A DNA stretch of 64,000 bases, from NCBI GenBank assembly GCA_023213315.1, contig JAKCPI010016823.1, forward strand, positions 37,180 through 101,179. Reading direction: 5' to 3'. Shown here piece after piece: positions 32,247 through 42,865 of this stretch; positions within the stretch are counted from its first letter, which is position 1; the number at the start of each line of letters is the position of its first letter. The translations under genes were made by a program, and so were the position numbers. This DNA is from Euborellia annulipes. Lineage: Eukaryota; Arthropoda; Insecta; Dermaptera; Anisolabididae. The notes under the pieces were generated by a model. It had not been told where the DNA came from, made no database searches, and worked only from the letters and a program-made list of their open reading frames with translations.

Positions 32247-32500
32247 TGTGGGGTCGTGGGACCCCCGGCACGAACGAAAAGAGATAGAGAGAAAGAGAAG
32301 GTGGGCGTGGCCTCGCCAATGCTTCGGCTAATCCCGCCTTCCTCCGCCGTCGCTCGGGCGCTGGGAACGCATTTTGGTTAGGAACGCGTTTTTGTTACGT
32401 TACGTTTTCTCTCAATTCACCCTGCGTAAGCCGTTAAAGAACTTCGTTCAAAGAACTTGCAAATCTTCAAGCGGCTTAGGGTTTTGTTTTTCGATCCCAA
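32247..32500. promoter_or_regulatory. GC-rich unique island
   Basis: Clearly richer in GC than its surroundings, with GGTGGGCGTGGC (GC/CACCC-box type), GCCAAT, GCCGTCGCTCGGGCGC and repeated AACGCGTTTTTGTTACG motifs. No TATA box or splice donor stands out. A promoter or enhancer is possible; a decayed element is the alternative. Confidence 0.35.
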
Positions 32501-33189
32501 TGGACTCTTGTTGAATGAAATTTTTCATTTAATTCAAAAACACTTTGTCTTTATTAAAAGAGATTTATAATATCGTTTAATTGTTGGAATAAAACAAAAA
32601 AAAATTGTAAGTTAAATGAAATATTATAAAGTTAATTGACTTGGGAATGGAGAGGAAATAATCCCGAAATTAGATCATTATTTTATGAAAAAGGGAGAAA
32701 GAGAAGAGAGAAATAGGAAGGGGAAATAAAAGGCAATTTTAAAGACGCATTAGATTTTTTTTTACAACGACAACTTAATTTTCAAACGCTTATTAATATT
32801 CCTCCATTTATCTTCAAACAAAAAAGGAAATATCTTGATTGGTTAATTATTAATTTACTATAACACGCACAATTGAATTACAAATTATTCAATCATTTTT
32901 TTTTTTTAAGAGAAATAAATAAATTTGTAATATAAAACACACACGCTAGGTGCTTTGGGCTCTATGATCTCAAATGAAAAATTATACCATGTGGCGAGCG
33001 AAGTCTTAAAATAAATAAATAAAATAAAAAACTATTCCTTAAACGGAATTAAAGATGGCCATATATCAATGCAGCCGTTGATAAATATATTCTCAACAAC
33101 TTCCCTTTAAAGAGATTATGAAATAAAAATTTTTTTGTAAAAATATATTAATTCTTTTTAAAAAGACGATTGATAGGAAATAGGCCTGG
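32501..33189. other. AT-rich stretch
   Basis: No supported feature. Confidence 0.35.
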
Positions 33190-34079
33190 TTACTTTCTCG
33201 TATCTATATGTATATGTTAATATACATATAGAGAGAAAGTATTGGTTTCATGTCAAAAATTCGATGTCGAGATTTTGGTGGATATACACCTTTTGAGGTC
33301 CCTTGAATCTAAAAAAAAAAATGGTTTTCGTAATACGGTCTGTCTGCCTGTCTGTCAGTCTGTGTGTGTTCAATTTAAAGTAGGAACCGACCGAATATTC
33401 GGTTTCGGCCAAAAATCCTGGTTTCGGCCAAAAAGTAGCCGAACCTTTCGGCCGGCCGAAACCTGAGTCTGAAAAGATGGGATAAGACTCGCACGCAAAA
33501 ATAAAAGGTCAAATGATTTTCACTTGAGGGCGGAAAAAAATTTAGTCTCCCTAAAAAAAAGGTAAAATGATTTTCACGGGAGGGAAAAAAATCTTCCGTA
33601 GGGCGGAAAAAATTTCAAAAAATAAAGGTTAAATGATATGAATTTTTTATAGGAAATACAAGTTTCGGTTTCGGCCGAAACTAAGATTGAGGCCGGAAAT
33701 TCGGTTTCGGTTTGGGCTGAAAATCTTGTTTCGGTCGGACCCTAATTTAAAGCATGAAGGAATTGAGCTAGGAGGTTGAAATTTTATATTTATGTTAGAC
33801 ATCCACCTAGGGCGTGAAAATAAGATTTTAATCAAAATCGGCAAAGCATTACTTTACAGATGTACTTTTTCAGTTTTTTTTTCGATTTTCTCAAAATTCG
33901 CTCCAAAATTCAAAAATCATATATTTTTTAGATGCTCTTTAAAATGTATTTTCTCATTTTGCCATTGAATTCTTCTGAAGACCACTTTACTCTTGTACTT
34001 CATAGGAAAGATAGGAGAAATGGTTGCTATGGTAACAAAATATAAATATTTCCCATACTTAATTTTACATCCTCATTTG
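33190..34079 (+). mobile_element. Repeat A, copy 9, split by an hAT element and joined to SINE T
   Basis: 5' hairpin (TACTTTCTCGTATC...GAGAGAAAGTATTGG), body to GTTCAATTTAAAG, then hAT at 33381-33744, then the rest of the body to AATTTTACATCC. The 3' hairpin is replaced by the SINE T head in the same orientation. Confidence 0.85.
33381..33744. mobile_element. hAT miniature element nested in repeat A
   Basis: 364 bp with ends TAGGAACCGACCGAA and TTCGGTCGGACCCTA, flanked by the 8-bp duplication ATTTAAAG (33373-33380 and 33745-33752). Interior has GGTTTCGGCC motifs at both ends and decayed units of the kind in the 19856 element. Confidence 0.9.
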
Positions 34080-34188
34080 GGCCCTCGGGTTTGGCGTAGT
34101 TGATAGCGCGCCGGCCTTGTATACCAATGGTCGATGGTTCGGATCCCAGGCAGTCCGATGATTTTATTTAAGCCATTTGGATACCAAA
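34080..34188 (+). mobile_element. SINE T, head only
   Basis: TTGGCGTAGTTGATAGCG and GGTTCGGATCCC mark the tRNA-like head. Truncated in the body after AAGCCATTTGGATACC. Confidence 0.8.
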
Positions 34189-34766
34189 ACGATTTGGGGG
34201 ACTCCCCACAAAAAAAAAAAAATAATTTCAATTTTTTTTTTAATTGAAATTTTATTTTTTGTTGACTGCCTTTTCATTATCTCGTGTATATATTTAATCA
34301 CCAGCCATCTCCAATTGTAATTAAAAATATATACAGTATTTTTTGGTTTGTGAGTCGCCTCTCTATTGCTTAAATTTGAATTATTCTCAACTTGTATGAT
34401 ATTCTTCTCAATCGTTTATTTGTTTTCTACCCAAATAGCACTGTTACCAAATAACGAACATTTGACCCCACTACACTAAGGGCGCATATTTGCCATTAAC
34501 CGAATTCAAACTGACTAATCATTATTGTTGACTTAAAAAATCGTAATTAAAATAATAGATTTGTCATAAAAAAAAAAAATAAATAAAGCATACCAGTCTA
34601 TATTTGATAACGGGTTGAATTTTGACTAAATAAATAAAGTACAGATGGTAGCCTACACTCTAGGCGCATATAAAGAACTCTCAATTACCTTTGAAACATG
34701 AAAGATTTTGGACTAAATTTATTCGGTAAATAAAAGAATTTTATTTTCGGTTTACCCGTAACCTCA
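34189..34766. other. AT-rich stretch
   Basis: No supported feature. Confidence 0.35.
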
Positions 34767-34917
34767 GAGAGAAGACATTAGCTTCACGTGCCTAGGGTCC
34801 CGGGTTCGCTTCCCGTCCCAAGCGAGAAAATTTTTTTTTCATTTGAATTGGCTACTAATCATTTGAAATAAATAGGGATGGGGTCTAAATGGCCTTAGAT
34901 GCCGAAAAAAACTTTAA
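34767..34917 (+). mobile_element. SINE U, copy 1
   Basis: tRNA-like head with GGGTTCGCTTCCCG (box B-like), then CCAAGCGAGAAAATTTT, ATCATTTGAAATAAATA and the end GGGTCTAAATGGCCTTAGA followed by A-rich sequence. Shares its plan but not its sequence with SINE T. Confidence 0.75.
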
Positions 34918-34930
34918 ACAAAAAAAAAAA

Positions 34931-35076
34931 AATCGGTTTAACTGTGGTTTATTTGTAAAAATTACATCGTTTCCGCCACTCATTCTGTAGTCTTCTTCAG
35001 TTATGAAATTTTAAATGAGATTGTTACAGGTGTAAAAACTTTGTAATTTTTACAATTAAACAACAGTTAAGCCGAA
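34931..35076. repeat. Foldback element with TCGGTTTAACTGT arms
   Basis: Arms 34931-34967 and 35041-35076 (ATTTGTAAAAATTAC / GTAATTTTTACAATT). On the - strand the loop reads CTGAAGAAGAC then GGAAACGA, a degenerate hammerhead-like core. Confidence 0.7.
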
Positions 35077-35087
35077 AATTAAATTCT

Positions 35088-35940
35088 TTTAAATTAAAGG
35101 GGATCCCCGTAGGGATTTCAAATAATATTAAATATTATTAAGCCGGATTGCTTTCTATATTTAGATAGAAAATGTATTTCTGACTTAGGCTGGTCTACTT
35201 AATAAGCTTCCAGCAAAATGGATCTCCATTTCTTTCTCTTTGTTGGTTATTCCCCTGATTTGGCTTTTGTTTAAAGGCCTATATATATTTTTTTTTTAAT
35301 TTTGCAAATTTTTTCTTATTATGACGAATAAAATAATTGGTTGTTTAGCTTCAAACAAGAAAAAAAAAAATATTATTTTATCTCTTTGATTGTCTTGAGG
35401 GCATATACAATTTTTTTTTTTTAATTTATGAGCTTGTTGGCTGTAATTTCGATACATTTCTCTTCTTCAATGAGAGTTTGGGTCAATCAAGCATCACCAT
35501 CATCATTTCCATCATTAAGAAGAAGAAGAAGTAGAGATACCCCCGGAGGGCTTGCGTGGGAGTAGTGATGTAGAAGAGAAGAGGAGATGCATCTTGGCGC
35601 ACCCACTGCATGTCATTATATTATTATGACAGAGAGAACGGAACATCTCACAATGATAGCCACTGTATCTGCTCCTTTTGTCAACTCCCCTAAAAAGAGA
35701 GAGAAGATTGGGCAATTTTGTATAAATTAAGATTATCTAATCCTCCTACTTAACTAGTTCTCAAAATATTTTTTTTTTCTTTTAAGATTTAAAAGGGCTT
35801 TGCCAACTAAAGATTTATTGTTGTTATCTGAAAAAACGATCTTGTGCGAGGTTTTAAATTTTTTTGAATAACTGGAATTTAATTTGTTTTTAACAGTCGG
35901 CGCCAGGGAATTAAATAAAATTCTTCTTTTATTTAAATTT
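35088..35940. other. Unique stretch with a purine-rich/GC patch
   Basis: 35510-35700 is non-repetitive (AAGAAGAAGAAGAAGTAG, then ACCCCCGGAGGGCTTGCGTG). A 66-codon - strand frame there has no recognisable motif. Possible conserved non-coding element. Confidence 0.35.
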
Positions 35941-35943
35941 TGT

Positions 35944-35986
35944 TCGTCGACGTTTCGGTCACAAATCAGGACCTTCATCAGGACGA
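35944..35986 (-). ncRNA. Hammerhead-ribozyme-like motif (minimal type I)
   Basis: On the - strand, in order: TCGTC (stem I, 5' side), CTGATGA (invariant core, 35975-35981), AGGTC...GACC (stem II), GAAA (core), then C and GTC (2-bp stem III and cleavage site), GACGA (stem I, 3' side, complementary to TCGTC). All invariant hammerhead elements are present in the right order. Very short stem III is known from hammerheads in Penelope-like retroelements and small retroposed circular elements. One extra A lies between CTGATGA and stem II, which may weaken it. No reverse transcriptase is nearby. Activity is unproven. Confidence 0.55.
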
Positions 35987-36040
35987 TTAATTGTTAAAAT
36001 ACAAGATTAACAGTATTATTTTTAATTATCATTGCAAATA

Positions 36041-36190
36041 TATAAAAATCTGGTGTGATTGGTTTAATATGTGCATATCGGTGGAAACTAAATATATCTC
36101 GACACAAAAATCTGGTGTGACAAGCACAAACACAACTTTCGATTTCCGAAGGTAAGAGAAAGTTGTGTGCTGTGCTACAGTCACACCATA
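36041..36190 (+). mobile_element. Repeat A, 3' hairpin region only
   Basis: CTGGTGTGACAAGCACAAAC ... GAAAGTTGTGTGCTGTGC, plus a duplicated AATCTGGTGTGA at 36048. Arms ~35 nt. Confidence 0.8.
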
Positions 36191-36309
36191 TTTTTTTTTT
36201 CTTAAGAGAAATAACCTCTCATTTTTTTGACAGTTGTATGTCACGTCACGAGTCACGTCATCATCATAAACATCTATCAGGTCACTTGATTTTTTTATAC
36301 GATTATAGG

Positions 36310-36375
36310 GCCATGTGCAAGGGCGGATACACGGGGGGGGGGACGAAGGGGGTACTCCCCCCAGATTTGAGAAAA
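36310..36375. mobile_element. hAT-type end fragment
   Basis: CAAGGGCGGATACACGGGGG resembles common hAT miniature-element termini. No partner end found. Confidence 0.45.
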
Positions 36376-36459
36376 ATATTTTTTTTAGGGGGAAAAAATT
36401 GTATTTTCAATATAAAATTTTAAAAACTAATAAACTAATTAGATTTGTATATATATCCC

Positions 36460-36540
36460 AGTAAACAACTACAGAATGCACCTTTAAATTACCGATTATA
36501 AGAAAAAATTGTATAATGTGCGACCAGTCACACCAGATTA
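36460..36540 (+). mobile_element. Decayed repeat A 3' hairpin half
   Basis: TTTAAATTACCGATTATAAG to GTGCGACCAGTCACACCAG. The left arm is mostly lost. Confidence 0.6.
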
Positions 36541-36624
36541 CCACCCCTCCTCCCGAGAAACTATTTGATATACATTGGTTTTTCCTATCTCTACAATATT
36601 TTAAAGCCGTTTATTTTAATATTG

Positions 36625-36790
36625 CCCTTGATCCGTGGCTCAGAGAGGAGACTCTAGCTTCTCGCGCTGGAGTCCTGGGTTCGGTTCCCGTCCCAAGCGA
36701 GAAAATTTTATTTCATTTGATTTGACTACAAATCATTTAAAATAAATACGGATGGGGTCTAAATGGCCTTAGATGCCGAAAAGGACCTTA
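36625..36790 (+). mobile_element. SINE U, copy 2
   Basis: Well-preserved tRNA-like head: box A-like TGGCTCAGAGAGG and box B-like GGTTCGGTTCCC, then CCAAGCGAGAAAATTTT and GGGGTCTAAATGGCCTTAGA. Confidence 0.8.
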
Positions 36791-37435
36791 AAAAAAAATT
36801 AATATTCAATTTTTTCTGAAAGAAAAAAAATTAATAATTATAGAAAATAGTAATTTTGAAATTTCAACAATATCAATTAATAAAATTCGTCAATTATCAT
36901 CGTGTTAGTCTTCTAAATATATTTAAATAATCATTATTATTCGACTAAAAGATGGGAGTCCAAATTAATATCTCTCTTCGAAAATTAAGTCTTAATTTGA
37001 AAAATGTTTTTCGAGATAGGTAAGGTGTGTATGGAGTGAGTGAGAGAAAGAACATTATAATAATATATAAAGGTTGCGATGGCTGATGACAGTAAAAGAG
37101 CATTTAATGGTGTCTTAACGAATGGAAATGAATTCGAAAGCAGCTCCGCCTAATCTATTGCCTTTCGGATTCGATCTTTTTCTCTTTCTTTCCTCATTGG
37201 GATGCAAATGAAAAGAAAAAAAAAAGAAATAAATGATTCGATATCAAAGAGAGAGGGAGAGAAGGTATTGAAATTATACTACATCGTGTTCGATGTTAAT
37301 TCAAAAAACAAATTTATAAATCTTGCTGTTTGTAAAGTGATTCAAATAATAGGGGAAAATTTTAATAAATAAAAATACTACTGTTGTGATTTATAAAAAA
37401 GCTTGTTGGAGAAAATTTTATGTGTGAGAAATGAA
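36791..37435. other. Unique stretch
   Basis: 37065-37170 is non-repetitive and contains a 24-codon frame starting ATGGCTGATGACAG. It ends in TAA, has no splice signal, and is too short to call. Confidence 0.35.
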
Positions 37436-37550
37436 AATATCTGGTGTGACTAGCGCACAGCACACAACTTTCTCTTATTTTTATTTAATTGAAAGTTGTA
37501 TTCTGTGCTTGTCACACCAGATTTTTTGAGTCGACATATATTTAGTTTCC
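37436..37550 (-). mobile_element. Repeat A, 3' hairpin only
   Basis: ATCTGGTGTGACTAGCGCAC to GCTTGTCACACCAGATTTT, with a shifted loop (TTATTTTTATTTAATT). Joined to an hAT fragment. Confidence 0.8.
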
Positions 37551-37816
37551 AAAAAAAAAGGTCAAATAATTTGCACTTGAGGAAAAGATTTTCCCGCAGG
37601 GCGGAAAACTTTGGTTCCGCAAAAAGGGAAATGTTCCGCGCATAGGCGTAGCCAGGGGAGGGTTGGGGTTCAAACCTCCCTCCCCCATGGGAATTTCTGG
37701 TTACGCCAATGGTTCTGCGGTGGGGAAAAAATTTCGTCAAAAAAAGATAAAATGATTTTATGAGCGAGAAAAACATTTTTCTGCAGGGCGAAAAACTTAG
37801 GTTCGGTCGGACCCTA
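37551..37816. mobile_element. hAT miniature element, right part
   Basis: Ends TTCGGTCGGACCCTA like the 33381 element and shares GGCGGAAAACTTTGGTTCCGC with the 19856 element, showing that the two are related. Left end missing. A further small element sits inside. Confidence 0.75.
37641..37711. mobile_element. 71-bp miniature element nested in the hAT fragment
   Basis: Ends CATAGGCGTAGCCAG and CTGGTTACGCCAATG, flanked by near-perfect 8-mers GTTCCGCG and GTTCTGCG, consistent with an hAT-type insertion. Confidence 0.75.
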
Positions 37817-38214
37817 CAAAGGATATAAAATAAATATCAAAAAGATACCGATAAATTATTTTGAAACTAAAATTTAATAAAATTCATTAAAAAACTAAAT
37901 TTCTTTTGGATGCTTTTAGGATAAGAACTTACAAATATTTTAGATTTAAACCTTCGGCCGTAGGCTCATGTTGAGACCTATTAAATAATAAAATATGTTA
38001 ACTGATACACTAGATGATATGTTTTAAGTTTTTATTAGTAAAATAATACAATTTATAAGTATTTTGCCCTATTCAGAAATGTAATCACAACTTCTAAAGA
38101 TAACAGTAATCTAGAAATACTTATAAAATTCAATATTATATCACCAATAAAAATATGAAACATATTACCTAGTGTATCATTTAAAATATCTTTTTAAACC
38201 CTTTTCAGCTACAG
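37817..38214. other. AT-rich stretch
   Basis: No supported feature. Confidence 0.35.
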
Positions 38215-38350
38215 AGGCAATTAAAGGGTTGAATTTATTTATATATGATATTTTGAATATAACATGGTTACCAGAGGACCTTGCACTCGGGGTCACCACT
38301 CCCAACTTTCGCCGCATTTGGCATCACTTAACCGCAACGATTGTGGCCCA
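38215..38350 (+). mobile_element. SINE-like repeat W, copy 1
   Basis: GGGTTGAATTTATT, GGGGTCACCACTCCCAACTTT, ACTTAACCGCAACGATTGTG. Shared with 43653-44005 and 53353-53535. On - it could contain a decayed Pol III promoter, but this is not clear. Confidence 0.6.
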
Positions 38351-39040
38351 TTTAAAATATTAATTAATTCAATTATTTTATTTACCTGAAATTCATTCTT
38401 CATTTCTTTTCTTCCAATGACTATCAGAAGCCTCTTAGGTAGAACGTAAAATACCTGAAGCAAATATTTTTTATTTTCTCAGAACACACATAAAATTTTC
38501 CCCAACACACTTTTTTTTTTTTATAAACCACAACAGTAGTATTTTATTTATTCTTCATAAGTTAAAGTAAAAAAGTAACTTCAAGACAACAATTAAAAAA
38601 AAAGCAATAATAAATTAAGATTTAAATTTAAAGTAAATAAATCACAATTTAATTTAAAACTCCATTAAAATAATAAATTTCATGTAATTAGAAGAAGAAG
38701 AAGTCGGAGAGAGAAAAAATTTCTAATTACTTACATAAAAAAAGTTTGTTGAAAAAAAATTTTTATTTTCCGATTCGTACCGTTTATTAGTTGGAGTGTT
38801 AATCTTAAAGATCACCTCTTCTCTTTGATTTAATTAATAGTTTTTTTTTTAATGATCAAACTAGAACGTAAACAATAAAAAAAGATATAAAACAATAATT
38901 GATCGCATAAGAAAATAATTAATTTTTTTTTTCCTTGATTCTTGTCTTTAATTAATTAATTATAAATCAAGAATTGATTGTTGATTACCTAAAAAATTTA
39001 GAATTGGGTTTACATCTCGGATCATTCGAAACTCCGCAAA
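38351..39040. other. AT-rich stretch
   Basis: No supported feature. Confidence 0.35.
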
Positions 39041-39713
39041 AAAATCACTGTGTGGTTTTATGAAACCAAGATGCAAGTGAAACTTTTTTTCGGATCGTAG
39101 GCGTTTAACTGAAAATTTTCAGAAAATTATTCAATTAAAGGTATTAAAATTGCGTATTTAATCTTAACTTATTAATTGGAAAATGGGAATGATAATAGGA
39201 AATTAATAGACGCTTTTTAAAAACTGAGAATAATATTTTTTTAGTAATTGAAGATTTGAATTATTTAAAAAAAATATTTTTTTTCAATTTAAAAATTGAA
39301 TAATTTAATTTCACAATTATTAAATTAATTTTATTTTTTTTTTTTTGGGGGGGGGGCGTCAAAAGCCGTGACGCTACAAGCCATGACGACAAAAATTGGA
39401 AAGTTGAAATACAATATATATGACAAATTATAAAAAATAATTGTGAGATTTAATTATTCAATTTTTAAATTGATAAAATATAATTTTTAAAATAAATTAA
39501 AATGATTCAAATTCTAAATAAATATTGTTCTCAGTTTTTACCATGTGTCTATTGATTTCCCATTTTCCAATTATTACTTTTAAGTTAAGATTAAAAACGC
39601 GATTTTAATACCCTTAATTTAATAATTTTCTGAAAATTTTCAGTTAAACGCCTTATGATCCGAACAAAAGTTTCACTTGCATCGTGGTTTCATAAAACCA
39701 CGCAATGATTTTT
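39041..39713. repeat. Large imperfect palindrome (~300-bp arms)
   Basis: Left arm from about 39044 (GTGGTTTTATGAAACCA, GCAAGTGAAAC, GGCGTTTAACTGAAAATTTT) is mirrored to about 39710. The two arms differ by scattered substitutions and indels. The centre (about 39345-39390) has a G-run and AAAAGCCGTGACGCTACAAG. It is probably an inverted duplication or a long foldback element, with no coding sequence. Confidence 0.85.
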
Positions 39714-39754
39714 TTTATAATAAATAGACCTATATATTAAATTTCAACTTTCCA

Positions 39755-39835
39755 ATTTTTGTCGTCACGGCTTGTGACGTCATGGCTTGTAGCGTCTTGG
39801 CCTTTGACGTGACGTCACTGCTTGTAACGCGACTT
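39755..39835 (+). repeat. Short tandem repeat with two CRE palindromes
   Basis: Phrases GGCTTGTGACGTCAT, GGCTTGTAGCGTCTT, GGCCTTTGACGTGAC and GCTTGTAACGCGAC follow each other. TGACGTCA occurs at 39775-39782 and 39810-39817. It repeats the palindrome's centre in outline. Confidence 0.7.
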
Positions 39836-40485
39836 CTAATAGAAGAGCGAAAAAATTTGAGGGCATCAAATAAAAGTTCCACTTTAAAAATTTTAATGTG
39901 AAGGCGGGGGGGGGGGGGGGGGGGGCCTGTATCCCTATACGCACCCTTTACAAATCAGGAAGTAAAATTTTCTCGCATTTACGTAAATTATAAATAAAAT
40001 TCTCAAACAAGTTTAATAAAATTTATTAATATTTTTTTTTTTTTTAATTTTATATATAATTTATTCTCAAGTGAGAGAGAGAGAAAGAAAAACGTTAATA
40101 AATTGTAAAAAAAAAATTAAATTTATTTTATTGAGCTTTTAAATTCATGTGATTTATTTATTATTCAACTGTGAAAGTATAAGAATTTTGTTTGAATTGT
40201 TTCTTAGATATAATAGTGACAAAGTTCTTGTTTTCCAGGTTTAATTGTCCATTTCGATTTGTCTGTTCGATTCTATTATCTGTTTCACCCTCTCTCTCTG
40301 GTGTTGAAACCCACTTAGGTGCTTTTCCATATTTTGACGTGACAACGTCTTACAATGCATGTATGTATTGTGGTACTTGACCATAAAAGCTACATTAAAT
40401 CTAAATGTATTTTTAGAAAGATAGGTTCAATACCCCGGACCTTTTTTTCAATATGACGAAAACCTCTTTTTCGGACTCTGGGGAC
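39836..40485. other. AT-rich stretch with ~20-nt G-run
   Basis: G-run at about 39905-39925. A possible acceptor, GTTCTTGTTTTCCAG, at about 40225-40239, is followed by a segment with early stops. No gene. Confidence 0.35.
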
Positions 40486-40741
40486 AGAACTAGTCAATTT
40501 CATTCTTCCTTTGTCCCCATGACCTCCCGTGATTGGAACAAGCTCCCTGCGTCAATCTTCCCCAAAACCTACAATCTTCAGACTTTCAAGTCTAACCTCA
40601 ACAGGCATCTTCTCAGTTCCCGCAGTTGAGTTCCCCTTTATGCTTCTCCTTTTGTTTTTATTTTCTTCCTGGCTGCATGTGACCACTGGTCATTATAGGT
40701 CTTCGGACCTTATGCACCCATTCCAAAAAAAAAAAAAAAAA
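40486..40741 (+). mobile_element. Dispersed LINE 3' end (beta type), 5'-truncated
   Basis: Same sequence as the end of beta units with a few substitutions, ending ACCCATTCC plus 17 A. Shows that the LINE also retrotransposed on its own. Flank differs from gamma. Confidence 0.85.
40489..40629 (+). pseudogene. LINE reverse transcriptase, last 46 codons
   Basis: RTSQFHSSFVPMTSRDWNKL through LNRHLLSSRS and TGA. Only the extreme C-terminus is left. Confidence 0.85.
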
Positions 40742-41840
40742 TTTCTTGTTTCTGGACCTTTTTATTTACTGACAACTGTAAGCATCTAGTAAAAACAGCA
40801 AAATTCATTTTTATTTTTGAGTTTTTTAAGGGTGCAATGAAATAGTAATGGAGATTTTTTGTTTTTAATTGAATTTTTAACTACTCTATAATTAGTCCGG
40901 AAAAAATTTTGAAAACAACGTTGTTTATTTTGTTAAAGCACAATATTCACGCTTTATTCACACCAAACTTTTAATTTGAGAAAAATTTTATTCTTGTCGT
41001 ACTTTTAATCCCAAGTAGGTAAATTTTGATTGATTGCAATTTAAATTTCTAATTATGGTCCGGAGGCAGCTTCTCTTTTTTTGGAGTTATTTCCATAGAT
41101 GAGAGCGCGAGAGAGATTTATTGAGCATCGGCCAATAACAAGCTGTGCAAGCCTTGACTATTAAAGTTTGCGGTTTTGTTCCCATTTGCACTTGAGAGTA
41201 GAGAGAGGACCGGTTTATTTCTTCTTGTGGCTGCTGTTGATGGTGATGTGCTTGATGACTTATCGGCACACCTGTGGCCTCTCTCTCTCTCTCTATCGCT
41301 TGGTCCCCCTTTTTCTCTTTTCTTTGATTATTATTATGTGTTCAAAGATGGTACATACACGCTCTTCAGCCGATATGGCATGATATAACATAGCTAGCTA
41401 AATAGTAATAGAGGATTAAAATCAAAATAGGTTTGTTTTTGTGTGGTTAACTGTCTTTATTTACATCTCTTGAGAAATCAACGAATAGAATGTGGGGGAC
41501 TTTTTTAAACTCTCCAGTTTTGATATAGATTCCTTGCGCCCTGAGTTATTATAACATTTTGCGCGCCCTACTAAAAAAAATATATATTTTATTATAGGCC
41601 TATATTTATGCCGCCCCCAAGTTCTGGCGCCCCTGGACAAATTCTAACGTCTCCCCCCCCCATCCCCCCACCATAGAGAGCGCTGCTACGATCATTATTA
41701 TGAATAATACAATTTTTTTGTAAAAAAAAAATATACGCTGTCAGCTCCCCTTTCTTTAGAGCTCCCAGGTCCGTCGCCTCCTTGACCCCCCCCCCTTGTT
41801 GCGTCATTGTCTTACAATTGTTAGTTAAATAAGGATTTTA
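40742..41840. other. Mixed stretch
   Basis: 41040-41400 is non-repetitive, more GC-rich, with CCAAT and E-box-like CACCTG. Overlapping frames there are hydrophobic but without a start context or splice signals. 41530-41810 contains decayed GGCGCCCCTGG-type miniature-element ends and C-runs. Confidence 0.35.
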
Positions 41841-42494
41841 AAAATCTGGTGTGACTGGCGCACAGCACACAACTTTCTCTTACCTTCGGTAATCGAAAGT
41901 TGTGTTCTGTGCTTGTCACACCAGATTTTTTGTGTCGACATGTATTTAGTTTCCGACAGTACGGTACATTCGATTTTCAAGATGTAAAATTTATATGTGA
42001 AAATATTTATATTTTGTTAGCATGGCAACCATTTCTCCTATCTTTTCTATGGAGTACAAGAGTAAAGTGGTCTTCAGAAGATTTCAATGGCAAAATGAGA
42101 ATATACATTTTATAGCGAATCTAAAAAATAATTGATTTTTGAATTTAAAAAAAAAAATCGTTGGAGCAAATTTAGAGAAAATCGAAAAAAACTGAAAAAG
42201 TGCATCAGTAAAGTACTAGTACTTTTTGGTCGATTTTGTTCAAAAGCTTCGTGTCACGTCCCATGGGGGTGCCTAACTTAAATATACAATTTCAACCTCC
42301 TAGCTCTTTTCGTTCTTGAGATATTTTGTTCACAGACAGACAGACAGACCATGTCGCGAAAACCACTTTTTTAGATTTAGGGGACCCCAAAACGTGTATA
42401 TTCATCAAAATCTCGACATCGAATTTTTGACATGAATCCAATACTTTCTCTCTCTATATATATTAACATATATATAGAGGTAAGAGAAAGTAAA
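41841..42494 (-). mobile_element. Repeat A, copy 10, full length (reference copy)
   Basis: The 3' hairpin arms (41841-41877 and 41894-41930) pair over ~35 nt, with loop CTTACCTTCGGTAATCG. Body is intact. The 5' hairpin is near-perfect: ACTTTCTCTCTCTATATATA against TATATATAGAGGTAAGAGAA. The 13-mer ACTTTCTCTTACC occurs in each hairpin. No open frame and no clear target duplication. Superfamily unknown. Confidence 0.85.
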
Positions 42495-42865
42495 AAGGGG
42501 AAAAAGGGGTTTTAATTTAGTGTTTTTTTTCATGAATGCATTTTTTTTAATGGATGAATTTTTACAGATTTGAAAAGTTTATCCAAATTTTGTATTGTGT
42601 CGGAGAATATCAGATTCGTTCTTAATTGAAAACATTCCCAAATTCAGGACTGTTGACAGAGGAGATATACCCCTGGGCCAGGACCAATTCAACCCTAAAT
42701 TTCTAAAATAAAAAATGAAAATTGAAAAATTAAAAACACTACGTTTTACGTTTCAAAGATTTTTTTTAACACTTAATGCAAATTTTGACATTCATCGTCG
42801 ATATAGTGTGGAGTTAACAGTTGAAAATATCTGTACATTATGTTTTCAAAAGATTTTTTCCCTCG
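42495..42865. other. AT-rich stretch
   Basis: No supported feature. Confidence 0.35.

Noticed and set aside
41087..41388. Hydrophobic frames and possible small membrane protein
   Set aside because: Overlapping frames on both strands, no start context, no splice sites and a CT-rich run inside.
41841..41930. Conserved pre-miRNA gene
   Set aside because: The hairpin is the end of a high-copy mobile element; miRNA production is possible but not shown.
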